Source of the DNA: Paenalicyclobacillus mengziensis
Lineage (GTDB): Bacteria; Bacillota; Bacilli; Alicyclobacillales; Alicyclobacillaceae
Direction of reading: 5' to 3'
Length of the DNA stretch: 64,000 nt
NCBI RefSeq assembly: GCF_017298635.1
Contig: NZ_CP071182.1
Coordinates: forward strand, 4,068,001-4,132,000
The notes under the pieces were generated by a model. The model searched no databases. It was not told where the DNA came from and saw only the letters and a program-made list of their open reading frames with translations. Position numbers and translations under genes: made by a program. Positions 8,820 through 16,801 of this stretch are shown piece after piece. Each line of letters begins with the position of its first letter. Positions within the stretch are counted from its first letter, which is position 1.

Positions 8820-9971
8820 CTACGTGTTACTGGGACGGGACTGGACCTTTGTCACAAAAGAAAGTATCACAGAGATGATAAACAACACCAGCGTGATGGT
8901 GATCCACGTCGCTGGCTGCGAAATCACCAAAGGACCTAAAATCACAGGAATGATGGCGACACCTAGATTGGAAGCCATACTGTATCCCGCTGTATTAAGA
9001 CCTGCGCTTCCATTGTCTGCAGCCCGACGCGCTGCTTCTTCAAGAGAAAGCGTGTACCACCCATTTCCAAATACTCCTGCAAGAAAGAACATCACATCAA
9101 ATACGACTTTTGAATGGCTCAGATTTCCAGTGATCAGAAGCGTCACAAGAAATACGGATAGGAGAGTAAGAATACCGAGAGTTCTAATCAGGTTCTTTGA
9201 ATTGGTGAGAACTTCAGCAATTGACCCAAATACACCCGCACCAACCGCAGACCCGAGAAACGTCAGTCCAGATAACAGTCCTCCCAAGACTTCCGCATCC
9301 GGAATTTGCAAATGACCCAGCGCGGATGTGGTGACGCCGCCTATCATGACGCTCACCGATGATACAACCAGCCCTATAATCCACCAATTTGAGTAGGTCA
9401 TACGGATCCGGATGACTTGTGAATGATTCGGACGACGTATATTCCGAAGTGATATCAACATCCAAATACCAACAATCAGGTTGACAATGAACCCTATCCA
9501 CATGTTTGCTGTCATGCTGAAGTGACCAGCAATCATGGCACTTAATCCCATTCCAAAGAACAGCATCCCGATGGTCAATCCAGTTGATGCTTTTAGGTTT
9601 CGGACGTTTGACATACGAAGCACAGAGCCAATAGGGGCAATGAGGAACGGGTACGCTAGGGCAGCAATCGCTTGGGCGATAAAAAAGAAAGTATAATTGT
9701 GCGCCATCGTGCGAAGAAGTAAACCGACAATAGATAGAATCACCGCAAACGTGAGTGGAGGTCGGGGTCCTCTGTGCGCAGTCCAAATTCCAGCAGGAAT
9801 GGACCCGATCACCATAGCGTAGCCGTAAAATGAGATAAACAAGAGAATCGCTGATAACGGTGCGTTTAATTCCTTCATGATACCTGGAACCATGGGTGCG
9901 AGCATAAACCACGCATAACCGAGAACAAAAGCAAATAGGACATAGGGCACAAGAACTTTTTTACTGTTCAT
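8820..9971 (-). CDS. Major facilitator superfamily transporter
   Basis: Membrane carrier of 383 residues with about 12 predicted hydrophobic segments and an MFS-like loop (GIWTAHRGPRPP) after the second helix. The start ATG at 9971 is set by AAAGGAGACATCAG. It is on the same strand as the ACP, ligase and dehydrogenase genes but separated from them by about 240 bases, so it may have its own transcript. No substrate can be read from the sequence. A role with ring acids or shikimate uptake would be a guess from position. Confidence 0.82.
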   Translation of the reverse strand: MNSKKVLVPYVLFAFVLGYAWFMLAPMVPGIMKELNAPLSAILLFISFYGYAMVIGSIPAGIWTAHRGPRPPLTFAVILSIVGLLLRTMAHNYTFFFIAQAIAALAYPFLIAPIGSVLRMSNVRNLKASTGLTIGMLFFGMGLSAMIAGHFSMTANMWIGFIVNLIVGIWMLISLRNIRRPNHSQVIRIRMTYSNWWIIGLVVSSVSVMIGGVTTSALGHLQIPDAEVLGGLLSGLTFLGSAVGAGVFGSIAEVLTNSKNLIRTLGILTLLSVFLVTLLITGNLSHSKVVFDVMFFLAGVFGNGWYTLSLEEAARRAADNGSAGLNTAGYSMASNLGVAIIPVILGPLVISQPATWITITLVLFIISVILSFVTKVQSRPSNT

Positions 9972-10322
9972 CTGATGTCTCCTTTTCTCAAACTGAAAGT
10001 CTCTGACATACTCTTTGATTCATGATTTAGAATGAAATATTTACAATCATCTATATTCTAAACTTTCATTAAGTAGTTCAAAAGACAGATTGCCAAAAAC
10101 TGTGTCTCACCACCGCCGTTGTGCCTATCGTAAGCTATGCGTCCAAAACCGAACGGAGTTGGCTGCTTTACTCTTTTGGATTTCGGATTCAGAGAAGTAA
10201 TTGTATCTTACACATCGAAAACGCCTCGAAAAAATGTGCTCATCATGATATGTATTCGCCTTTCCCTGGTACTTGTCCAAGGACATATTTTACAGCACGT
10301 CAGTTTCAGGGGAGGGATTTTG
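9972..10322. other. Intergenic region before the tiny-peptide pair
   Basis: About 350 bases, AT-rich near 10020-10080, between the divergent MFS and tiny-peptide genes. Promoters in both directions are expected here, but no box was clear enough to call. Short open frames in it look like chance. Confidence 0.4.
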
Positions 10323-10445
10323 ATGTACGGTGGAACTTTCGGTGGGTATACACGGTGGGCCGTTGTGTTTCTGATTATCTTCGTGTTGTTCTTCCTGCTT
10401 GTACCGTATTATGGCGGCGGTAGCTGTGCTGGCGGCGGGTATTGA
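10323..10445 (+). CDS. Tiny membrane peptide with Gly-Ser-Cys tail (YjcZ-like)
   Basis: A 40-residue peptide: a short Gly/Tyr-rich head (MYGGTFGGYTRW), one hydrophobic segment of about 16 residues, and a tail ending GGGSCAGGGY. The ATG at 10323 follows GGGGAGGG. It is a close paralogue of the next gene. The layout recalls the YjcZ-type tiny membrane peptides found in sporulating Bacilli, but the Ser-Cys tail is unusual. Next to it, on the opposite strand, is a YcaO cyclodehydratase, an enzyme class that makes azolines from Ser and Cys in peptides. A substrate relationship is possible but unproven. Confidence 0.75.
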   Translation: MYGGTFGGYTRWAVVFLIIFVLFFLLVPYYGGGSCAGGGY

Positions 10446-10463
10446 TGAAAGGAGGAAGTCACA

Positions 10464-10589
10464 GTGTACGATGGAGGAGCCTTTGGCGGGTATACACGCT
10501 GGGCTGTCGTGTTCCTAATTATCTTTGTTCTGTTCATCCTGCTGGTCCCTTATGGGGGCGGCGGTAGTTGTGCTGGCGGCGGCTACTAA
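10464..10589 (+). CDS. Tiny membrane peptide paralogue with Gly-Ser-Cys tail
   Basis: A 41-residue paralogue of the previous peptide starting at GTG 10464, after a strong AAAGGAGG. It has the same GGYTRWAVVFLIIFVLF core, then LLVPY and GGGGSCAGGGY. The 18-base gap and strong site suggest co-transcription with the first copy. The near identity of head, membrane segment and tail shows selection on all three. A hairpin follows the stop codon. Function unknown; a sporulation-linked membrane peptide or a ribosomal-peptide precursor are the two ideas the sequence allows. Confidence 0.75.
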   Translation: MYDGGAFGGYTRWAVVFLIIFVLFILLVPYGGGGSCAGGGY

Positions 10590-10620
10590 CTGGCAACGGC
10601 TGTTAATCTGGCATACCCTG

Positions 10621-10653
10621 AAGGCGGTGGGAGAACGTCTCCCTGCCGCCTTT
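10621..10653 (+). terminator. Terminator after the tiny-peptide pair
   Basis: A strong GC-rich stem of about 13 bp (AAGGCGG then GGGAGA, ACG loop, TCTCCC then CCGCCTT, with a small bulge) followed by TTTC. It lies between convergent transcripts, so it may also end the YcaO transcript. Confidence 0.65.
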
Positions 10654-10704
10654 CAAGTATACTGCAATTCAAGACTCCATTACGCACATTCTGCCCTCAC
10701 TGCC

Positions 10705-12666
10705 TTATGAAAATGGATGCCAATCCTGATTTAGGTCCGCTTCTGTCAGCGCCCGTTTCGCATATCCCATGTGATATGGCAATTCGAACAGTCTTCTGAG
10801 ACCACGAAGTCTTTGAAAGCCATAGCCAAACGTCATTGGAGTCATTCCGGGTATCAAGACTTTTACCGCATGCAGTCCGCCGTAAGATACCTCGACACTG
10901 GTTTGATTCAGCACGATAACATCAAAGCCTCGACCGTGTAAATCGTCGAGTAAAAAGCCGAGAATCCGTCGAGTGTCCCGCGAATTGATTTCGTATCGCT
11001 GGTACACATCGGTATACGCCTGTTCGATGGACTGAATCCGTCCTCGATTCTTTTGCCTGAAAAGAAATTTCCAGTATGAGTAGGCTTCGGGCAAGGCAGC
11101 GACGGCAACGTGATCGAGAATATGCTTGATTTTTTTCGGCTCCAAGAACATGGCCATTGCGGCATCACGTCTCTCTTCCGCCACGCGCTGAAGGTCAATC
11201 ACTTGACCCGTTAATTCGCGAAGCGCACCATATACAGCCTGATACGGATTCAAATGACATGCCGATCCGCTGACCACTTTCGGATAGTCACTCTCTTGGT
11301 TAATGGCTACAGCACAAATGGTCGGTACGCTCAGATTGTGGGATATATTGAAGAGTCGAACCCAAAACCCATGATCCACCAAATAGCGAAAGGCGTCAGA
11401 AGTTTTAGCTGGGCACTGACGACCTAGTCTGAGCTCAGGAACCGGTATCTTTGCATACCACATGTTGAGAAATCCATCCCGCTCAAGAACTTCAAAAATC
11501 CCATGCAGGACAGCTTCTTCCACAGTGCCTCCGATTGCGCATCCATTCGACGTTTCCGTGACAAACCGCTTCTCATCAGCCGTTGGTCCATAATAGGCAA
11601 TCTGCTCCGGAATGAGAACGGGCTTATCATGCTTGGTCGAATATGCCCACACCCATGAGTACTTCTTCTCGTCGTCAAAAGGCTCAAGCTTATGGTTCAA
11701 AGACTGTAACAACTCATAGTTGTGCAGTCCAAACTGGGACGGGTGTATCGCGGTGTCACACAATTCAGAATACTTGCCAAAGACGACAGGGTGTCGACCT
11801 ACAGCCTGAAACCCGCAGCTACGTTCCAACACTTCAAGCACTGCGGATTTTTTCGCATCAATGCCAGACCAACCCGAGCCATACCCGGCAATGTCGTCAC
11901 CAGCAGGCGTATAAATATATGCATCCGCCTGCACATAACCGTCTCCGTTTGACAATTCATTGACCGCTGAAATATAACCCACCTTGGTATGGATGAACAA
12001 CTCTTCTAAACGCGTGAACTCCACAGTTCCAACTCGAAGTGTTTCCACATCGTTCACGATGTGAGAGGCGAATTGCACCTGCGCAGAAACGGGATGGTCA
12101 TCTGGCATCAGGTTACATCGGGGACAATCGTGACTGGGGACAAGCGGTACCCACTCGATGTGCTGCTTCTCTTGCTCGTACACACCGACTCTCCCTTTCG
12201 AACGGGGAGGGTCTAGAGATTCAAAAATAATCGACTTTATCTCAACTGTCACAATGTCTGCAAGTGTGAGTAGGTCTGATGGGGACATCTCCAGTGATTC
12301 CGAATCTTGTTGGTTAAAAATCGAATTGAAACTGCGGTCTAAAGTATTTTCGAAGCGTAATTCTAGACACGTCACGCAGCCAGGCACTTCTGGAGTCTCC
12401 AACGGCCCGAGCAGGACTGTCGTTCCCCTGCCAAGCACCGACAAGATACTGAGTTTAAAATCTCGACACTTTCGAAGTACCAATTCCTCGAACTCAGAAG
12501 GTGCATCTGAAGCCAAAATGACAAGTCGTGGGTGGTATGTTTCGATATCATCAAGTGGGCAATTCTGCACCAGTTCAAATTGGCTCGTTTGACTGTACTT
12601 TTTGTACCAAGTGTCAATCATTTGCTCGCCCAATCTGGAACCATTGTGGAATAAGACAATTTTCAT
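10705..12666 (-). CDS. Fused leader-binding/YcaO cyclodehydratase (azoline-forming type)
   Basis: A 653-residue fusion of an E1-like/ocin-ThiF N-terminal part and a YcaO domain. The N-terminal part has GPLETPEVPGCVTC and a second CxxC in HDCPRC, which together can hold a structural zinc. The YcaO part has the ATP-site motifs SAVLEVLERS and GCAIGGTVEEAVLHGIFEVLERDG. In azole-modified peptide pathways such proteins convert Cys, Ser and Thr of a precursor to azolines with ATP. The C-terminus, WHPFS, is a degraded form of the proline-rich end common in this class. No dehydrogenase, protease or exporter gene is adjacent, so it is an orphan. Candidate substrates are the two peptides at 10323-10589. 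Confidence 0.85.
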   Translation of the reverse strand: MKIVLFHNGSRLGEQMIDTWYKKYSQTSQFELVQNCPLDDIETYHPRLVILASDAPSEFEELVLRKCRDFKLSILSVLGRGTTVLLGPLETPEVPGCVTCLELRFENTLDRSFNSIFNQQDSESLEMSPSDLLTLADIVTVEIKSIIFESLDPPRSKGRVGVYEQEKQHIEWVPLVPSHDCPRCNLMPDDHPVSAQVQFASHIVNDVETLRVGTVEFTRLEELFIHTKVGYISAVNELSNGDGYVQADAYIYTPAGDDIAGYGSGWSGIDAKKSAVLEVLERSCGFQAVGRHPVVFGKYSELCDTAIHPSQFGLHNYELLQSLNHKLEPFDDEKKYSWVWAYSTKHDKPVLIPEQIAYYGPTADEKRFVTETSNGCAIGGTVEEAVLHGIFEVLERDGFLNMWYAKIPVPELRLGRQCPAKTSDAFRYLVDHGFWVRLFNISHNLSVPTICAVAINQESDYPKVVSGSACHLNPYQAVYGALRELTGQVIDLQRVAEERRDAAMAMFLEPKKIKHILDHVAVAALPEAYSYWKFLFRQKNRGRIQSIEQAYTDVYQRYEINSRDTRRILGFLLDDLHGRGFDVIVLNQTSVEVSYGGLHAVKVLIPGMTPMTFGYGFQRLRGLRRLFELPYHMGYAKRALTEADLNQDWHPFS

Positions 12667-12772
12667 TGTATCCCCCGCTGTATCTCCCGCCGTTCGTACA
12701 CGTCATTTTCTTCCAAGGCACAATCATTGATAGTAAAAATATTCATAAATCCGCGTGTATAGAACGAGATGC

Positions 12773-12800
12773 GTAAAACGGCGTGCTGCCAACACGCCGT
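12773..12800 (-). terminator. Terminator of the globin-like gene
   Basis: A perfect 8-bp stem (12778-12785 with 12793-12800) and a 7-base loop, followed on the minus strand by TTTTA. It separates the globin-like gene from the YcaO gene, so the two may be separately transcribed. Confidence 0.6.
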
Positions 12801-12831
12801 ATTTTGAAAACTGTTGTGATGTTTGATGCAA

Positions 12832-13212
12832 CTACTGAGGCGCGTTGACCATCTCATAGGCTTTCTGTTGTACTTCTCGAAGCAAAAGCTCGCGACTGTC
12901 ATCTGGCACGTTGTAGTCGTTGAGTGTAAGGCGAAGGCAATTGACCCACTCATCTGCATCGTTACGCGAAATGAGCGTCCGGTCGCGGTCGGCCGGAAGT
13001 TCAGGATCCCCATTTTTCGTTACGATGATGTTGCCGCGCAGAAAATCAGACATGAATGGCTTATATTTCTCCTTTAATTCCGCGTAATCGTCCGGATACA
13101 AACCCCCAATATTTTTGTTTGCTTTAATATGGCGAAAAAAGTCATCCATAAAGTCATCAAATTTGGCTGGGCCGATTTGATCGTAAATATCAGTCGGAAT
13201 CGTATCTGCCAT
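12832..13212 (-). CDS. Truncated-globin-like protein lacking the proximal histidine
   Basis: A 126-residue protein that aligns by eye with group II truncated haemoglobins (YjbI type): IGPAKFDDFMDDFFRHIKAN at the start, LKEKYKPFMSDFLRG in the E-helix region, DEWVNCLRLTLND in the G helix, and a C-terminal helix. At the F-helix site, where the family has RHLPF with the haem-binding His, this protein has DRDRTLIS and no histidine, so haem binding in the usual way seems lost. The ATG at 13212 follows AAGGAGG at seven bases; an overlapping TTG lies at 13215. It is upstream of the YcaO gene on the same strand with a terminator between. A haem-free globin-fold sensor or partner protein is possible. 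Confidence 0.65.
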   Translation of the reverse strand: MADTIPTDIYDQIGPAKFDDFMDDFFRHIKANKNIGGLYPDDYAELKEKYKPFMSDFLRGNIIVTKNGDPELPADRDRTLISRNDADEWVNCLRLTLNDYNVPDDSRELLLREVQQKAYEMVNAPQ

Positions 13213-13324
13213 CAAACAACCTCCTTCACTGGTGTATGCCTAGGCTGTCTTTATACCACTTAATTTATGCGTATGACGCAGTGAATAACCCTCCGGTCGA
13301 TATACAGCCCGACATGGTGGTGGG

Positions 13325-13358
13325 TAATAAAAAGGCGACAGAATGGGTCTGTCGCCTT
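13325..13358 (-). terminator. Strong terminator of the APC permease gene
   Basis: An 11-bp perfect stem (13332-13342 with 13348-13358) followed on the minus strand by TTTTTATT. A classic Rho-independent terminator downstream of the permease stop at 13438. Confidence 0.85.
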
Positions 13359-13437
13359 GCCGATACGGTCCTTACAAATCTCCTGCGAACTCTTGTGGGA
13401 CCTCGGACTCGTTGATGACATTCGCGAGACCAAGTTC

Positions 13438-14820
13438 CTAGATTCCTTCCAGCACAACCGGAGTCTTCTTGTAAAAGTTGGACTTCACAGCACCAAGGAC
13501 GATTCCGAGGGCAAGCCACGACAGTCCAAAAATAAAGGTTGGCCGGTCGAAGCCAGACCATACGTACGCCACTATCGCGAAACCGATAAGTGGTAAAAGC
13601 AAGTACCGAATAAAGTGCTTAAATTGGCGCTGTTTGAGGTAAAAGTATATAAACACAGTTGCGTTGAGCAACATGAAAGAGCTTAGGGCCCCGAAATTGA
13701 TAAATCGAATCAGGTCCTCCGCCGGAACTGCCAGAGCAAGGACCACGGAGATGACAGCTACTAACAGCGTAGAATTCAGGGGTGTCTGAGTTCGTTCATG
13801 AATCTTCGAAAAGAATTTTGAAAAGGGAAGTAACTCATCTCGCCCCATGGAATAGAGAATGCGAGAAACCGCGGACTGCGCTACTAATGTGTTGGCAATA
13901 CCTGCCGCCAAAATGGTTACAATCAGAATGAAATCATATAGAAACGTACCGCCTGCATCTCTCGATAATTGAAAGAAGCCGAGATTGGGATCCAGATTGC
14001 TGTAATTCGGATGTACTAAAGCCGCTAAATACGTCTGCAGCATAAACAAGACTCCTAGAATGATGAGAGCAAACACGGTCGCGTTCCCAACATCTTTCGT
14101 CGGCCGCTTGGCTTCCTCAGAAAGGGTACTAATTCCATCAAAGCCGAGGAAGCTGAGAGCTGCAATCGATGTAGCCGAAGCAATGAACCCTGCATTTATT
14201 TTTCCAGGCTGATAGAAGGGATGAATCGAAAACCCACCAGCACCATGATGAAGCAAAAATACGTAGCGCAGACCGAAAAACAGGAATAAGACCAGTGCCA
14301 ATAGTTCAAGGACCAGAAGAATCCAGTTAGTTCGGTTCATCATGGCAACGCCTCGAACATTGATCAATGTAATTGCAGCCGCAAACAGAATAACCCATAT
14401 CCACGAGGGGACACCTGGAAGCAATCCATGGATCCAGATGGCAGTAAAGGCATACAATTGTGCTGGAATAATTAGATAATCAGCCAAAATCATCCATCCA
14501 GCGATAAATCCAACATGTGGATTGAAGCCTCTCTGAACATATGAATACACGGACCCGGCAAACGGGAACTTCTTGCTCATTTCACGATAACTCAATGCCG
14601 TAAATAACATCGCGATAATGCCAACGAAGTATACGAAGGGAACCATGCCGTAACTTTGTTGTGCAACATACCCATACACCACCATGGGTGAGATGGGAAC
14701 CATAAAGACCATTCCATAGATTAGAAGATCCGGTAGCCGTAACGCTCTTTTCAGTTCCTGTTGATAGACACTCGGTTCAGATGAAGCTGTTGGCTGGTTG
14801 ATAAGCCCCACTCCTTTCAA
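13438..14820 (-). CDS. APC-family permease, putrescine-importer (PuuP/PlaP)-like
   Basis: Amino acid/polyamine/organocation permease of about 460 residues with some 12 membrane segments. The first helix region, then TALSYREMSKKFPFAGSVYS and GFIAGWMILADYLIIP, match the PuuP-type branch, which imports putrescine or related amines with protons. The substrate here is not certain. The frame opens at a TTG (14820), but the GAAAGGAG ribosome site overlaps this start, so the real start is probably a few codons later and is unresolved. A promoter lies just upstream and a strong terminator follows, so it is a single-gene transcript. Confidence 0.83.
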   Translation of the reverse strand: MKGVGLINQPTASSEPSVYQQELKRALRLPDLLIYGMVFMVPISPMVVYGYVAQQSYGMVPFVYFVGIIAMLFTALSYREMSKKFPFAGSVYSYVQRGFNPHVGFIAGWMILADYLIIPAQLYAFTAIWIHGLLPGVPSWIWVILFAAAITLINVRGVAMMNRTNWILLVLELLALVLFLFFGLRYVFLLHHGAGGFSIHPFYQPGKINAGFIASATSIAALSFLGFDGISTLSEEAKRPTKDVGNATVFALIILGVLFMLQTYLAALVHPNYSNLDPNLGFFQLSRDAGGTFLYDFILIVTILAAGIANTLVAQSAVSRILYSMGRDELLPFSKFFSKIHERTQTPLNSTLLVAVISVVLALAVPAEDLIRFINFGALSSFMLLNATVFIYFYLKQRQFKHFIRYLLLPLIGFAIVAYVWSGFDRPTFIFGLSWLALGIVLGAVKSNFYKKTPVVLEGI

Positions 14821-14835
14821 ACAGTGTATTTTAGA

Positions 14836-14864
14836 ATTATACGGATATACCTAAGTTCTGTATA
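14836..14864 (-). promoter_or_regulatory. Promoter of the APC permease
   Basis: On the minus strand: TATACA (-35, 14859-14864), 17-base spacer, TATAAT (-10, 14836-14841). It is placed about 20 bases upstream of the ribosome site of the permease gene. Confidence 0.65.
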
Positions 14865-14954
14865 TAAAGGAAGTTATTTACGTACTATTATCAATAGTGC
14901 AATGGGATATGTTATTCGGAATCATCTGTGGAGTAGCCCAATATGAATACTTTT

Positions 14955-14977
14955 GCCCTCGGTGGTCAGCCGAGGGC
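14955..14977. terminator. GC-rich hairpin, possible terminator
   Basis: Perfect 8-bp stem GCCCTCGG/CCGAGGGC with a 7-base loop and no clear T-tract on the plus strand. Its role is uncertain. Confidence 0.4.
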
Positions 14978-15158
14978 TATCGTGATCAACTGGAACTGTG
15001 CAAACTCCACGTGAATTCCACACTGTCTTCAAGCGATCTCGACAATCGCCTCCTACTCTAATCGTATAGACAGTTCTGAGCGAAGGAAACGAAGCCGCCG
15101 TCTGCGTTGAACAAGACCAAACATTGGCTTTGACTTAATCACGTAATGAAATAAAAAA

Positions 15159-15198
15159 ATGGCATACGTAATTTCACAATGGCATATCTAATTTCACC
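15159..15198. repeat. Two 20-bp direct repeats, IS21-like terminal repeat relic
   Basis: Adjacent copies ATGGCATACGTAATTTCACA and ATGGCATATCTAATTTCACC differ at 3 positions. IS21-family elements carry such short multiple repeats at their ends, as I recall. No istA/istB genes remain nearby, so this would be an isolated end. Confidence 0.4.
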
Positions 15199-15583
15199 GA
15201 AGGAGTAGGTATTATCGAACAAAGCAACGCTTGAGGAAAGCGTTCAGGTTTGCCGTCAAGAAGATGGAGCCGAAGGCGACAAAGTCGGTAACATAAGAGA
15301 GGCGAATCCAAGTGAGATGGGATGATAGGGTCTCGGTCCTGATATCTGTCCTCTTTTCTATAACGGTAATGATTGCGCTATTGATGAGCGGAGTCATGTT
15401 TGTCCATGCTGCCGCGACACATACTTTCTCACAGTATTTCGTGAACTCATAGGAGAACGCACAAATAGCCGAAGATTGGTGCTCGCCAGCCACGAAGTCG
15501 GTGGGCAGAGCGTTGATGGTGTTTGGTTTCAACATTCGCTCACGCACCGAATGGCATTCCGTCTTGCAGTGATGGTATAAATT

Positions 15584-16801
15584 TCAACTGTAGCGCCACG
15601 TCCCACTCCGGGTGTGTTGCAATTGTAAGGTTGCCGACTCCAACGGTAGTCGAACATCAACGATTGCCCCTTCATGAGACCCATTTATAATCTCTAGCTG
15701 TCCCCCGTGTTCTTTAACAATGCGACTTGTGACCATGAGGCCGAGTCCTGTACCGTTCGACTTTGTCGTTTGAAATGGTTGACCCAGCCTAGAAATGGTG
15801 TTTGCTGGTACCCCTGGACCTTGATCCTGAAAGCGCACTCGTGTCTGTCCATCGCCCTCGTTGATGACACTCACTGTGATTTCTTTGCCTGACGGGGTTG
15901 CCTCGATTCCATTCTTCAAGATATTAATGAACACTTGTTTTAGGTCGTCTTCGGCACATTCCACCATCACTTCCTCTGATGCGTACTCACGTACCACCCT
16001 GATGTTCCTTAGATTTGACTGAGATTCTAGTAGTAAAAGAACGTCATCTAACAATTGAATCATGTTTGCTGGTTTATGCTCTACTTTTTTAGGTTTTGAC
16101 AAGAGAAGGAGTTGTTCAACAATGGCATTGATTCGGTCAAATTCCCGGATCATGATGTCGCAATATTCAAATATGCGATCTGAACCACCGCGAATCAGCT
16201 GTGTAAATCCCCGTAGAGAGGCTAGCGGGTTTCTTATTTCATGGGCGATTCCGGCCGCCATTTGTCCTGCCATAGATAGCTGCTCTGCACGTCGGAGCAG
16301 GTTGTTATTTACAACGCGCTCAGTAACGTCTCTCAATATGAGAGACATCGCACAGACCTGGCCATCTCGACAATAGATGGGTGATACCGTAACACTGAGA
16401 TATATTGATTGACCATCCTTCATGGGAAGTGAGAATTCACTCCCAACAATCCGCTCGTTACGCTTTACGACCTCAATCCACTCATTAATTTTATCGGAAG
16501 CTAACGTTAAGAACCTTGTTCGTTCAGATTTCTCTTCCCAGCTAAACATTTTTTGAAATGCCAGGTTTACCCACGTAATCTCACCGGACAAGTTAATCAT
16601 GCTGATGGCGTCTGCCATATTGTCGACAACGGATTCAAATTCGTGTTTGACGCGTATATATTCCTCTTCATTCAGCTTCACCTCAGTTACGTCTCGCAGC
16701 ACACTCACCAAGCCATGCGGCCTTCCATCTGTATGAAAAACTGGGCTCATATCGCCTTCAATGTAGAGATTTCCATTTTTTTGTTTGGCGAATCGCCTCA
16801 T
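15584..16801 (-). CDS. PAS sensor histidine kinase, C-terminal part (frameshifted gene)
   Basis: The C-terminal 405 residues of a soluble sensor kinase: the end of one PAS domain, a further PAS/PAC pair, a HisKA dimerisation domain with the phosphorylated His in GIAHEIRNPLASLRGF, and a HATPase_c domain with the N box (NILKNGIEA), DQGPG and GTGLGL. The layout is like the sporulation phosphorelay kinases of Bacilli. Its first codons overlap the upstream part in another frame. Removing one A from the A7 run at about 16774-16780 joins both parts into one protein of about 620 residues. Possibly translated alone from ATG 16801, but that would begin inside a PAS domain. Confidence 0.75.
   Translation of the reverse strand: MRRFAKQKNGNLYIEGDMSPVFHTDGRPHGLVSVLRDVTEVKLNEEEYIRVKHEFESVVDNMADAISMINLSGEITWVNLAFQKMFSWEEKSERTRFLTLASDKINEWIEVVKRNERIVGSEFSLPMKDGQSIYLSVTVSPIYCRDGQVCAMSLILRDVTERVVNNNLLRRAEQLSMAGQMAAGIAHEIRNPLASLRGFTQLIRGGSDRIFEYCDIMIREFDRINAIVEQLLLLSKPKKVEHKPANMIQLLDDVLLLLESQSNLRNIRVVREYASEEVMVECAEDDLKQVFINILKNGIEATPSGKEITVSVINEGDGQTRVRFQDQGPGVPANTISRLGQPFQTTKSNGTGLGLMVTSRIVKEHGGQLEIINGSHEGAIVDVRLPLESATLQLQHTRSGTWRYS

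Larger units (their letters stand above)
14865..15583. other. Gene-poor region with hairpin and IS relic
   Basis: About 720 bases without a gene I can support. It holds a hairpin (14955-14977), a pair of 20-bp repeats resembling an IS21-type end (15159-15198), and a 111-codon open frame on the minus strand (15212-15547) with no recognised domain and no clear ribosome site. It reads as decayed mobile DNA. Confidence 0.4.

Noticed and set aside
10137..10445. A 102-residue protein ending in the tiny peptide
   Set aside because: The upstream part has no ribosome site, whereas GGGGAGGG directly precedes ATG 10323 and the paralogue next door starts at the matching place.
15212..15547. A 111-codon open frame on the minus strand
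   Set aside because: No recognisable domain, no clear ribosome site and it lies in apparent IS debris; described only as part of the gene-poor region.
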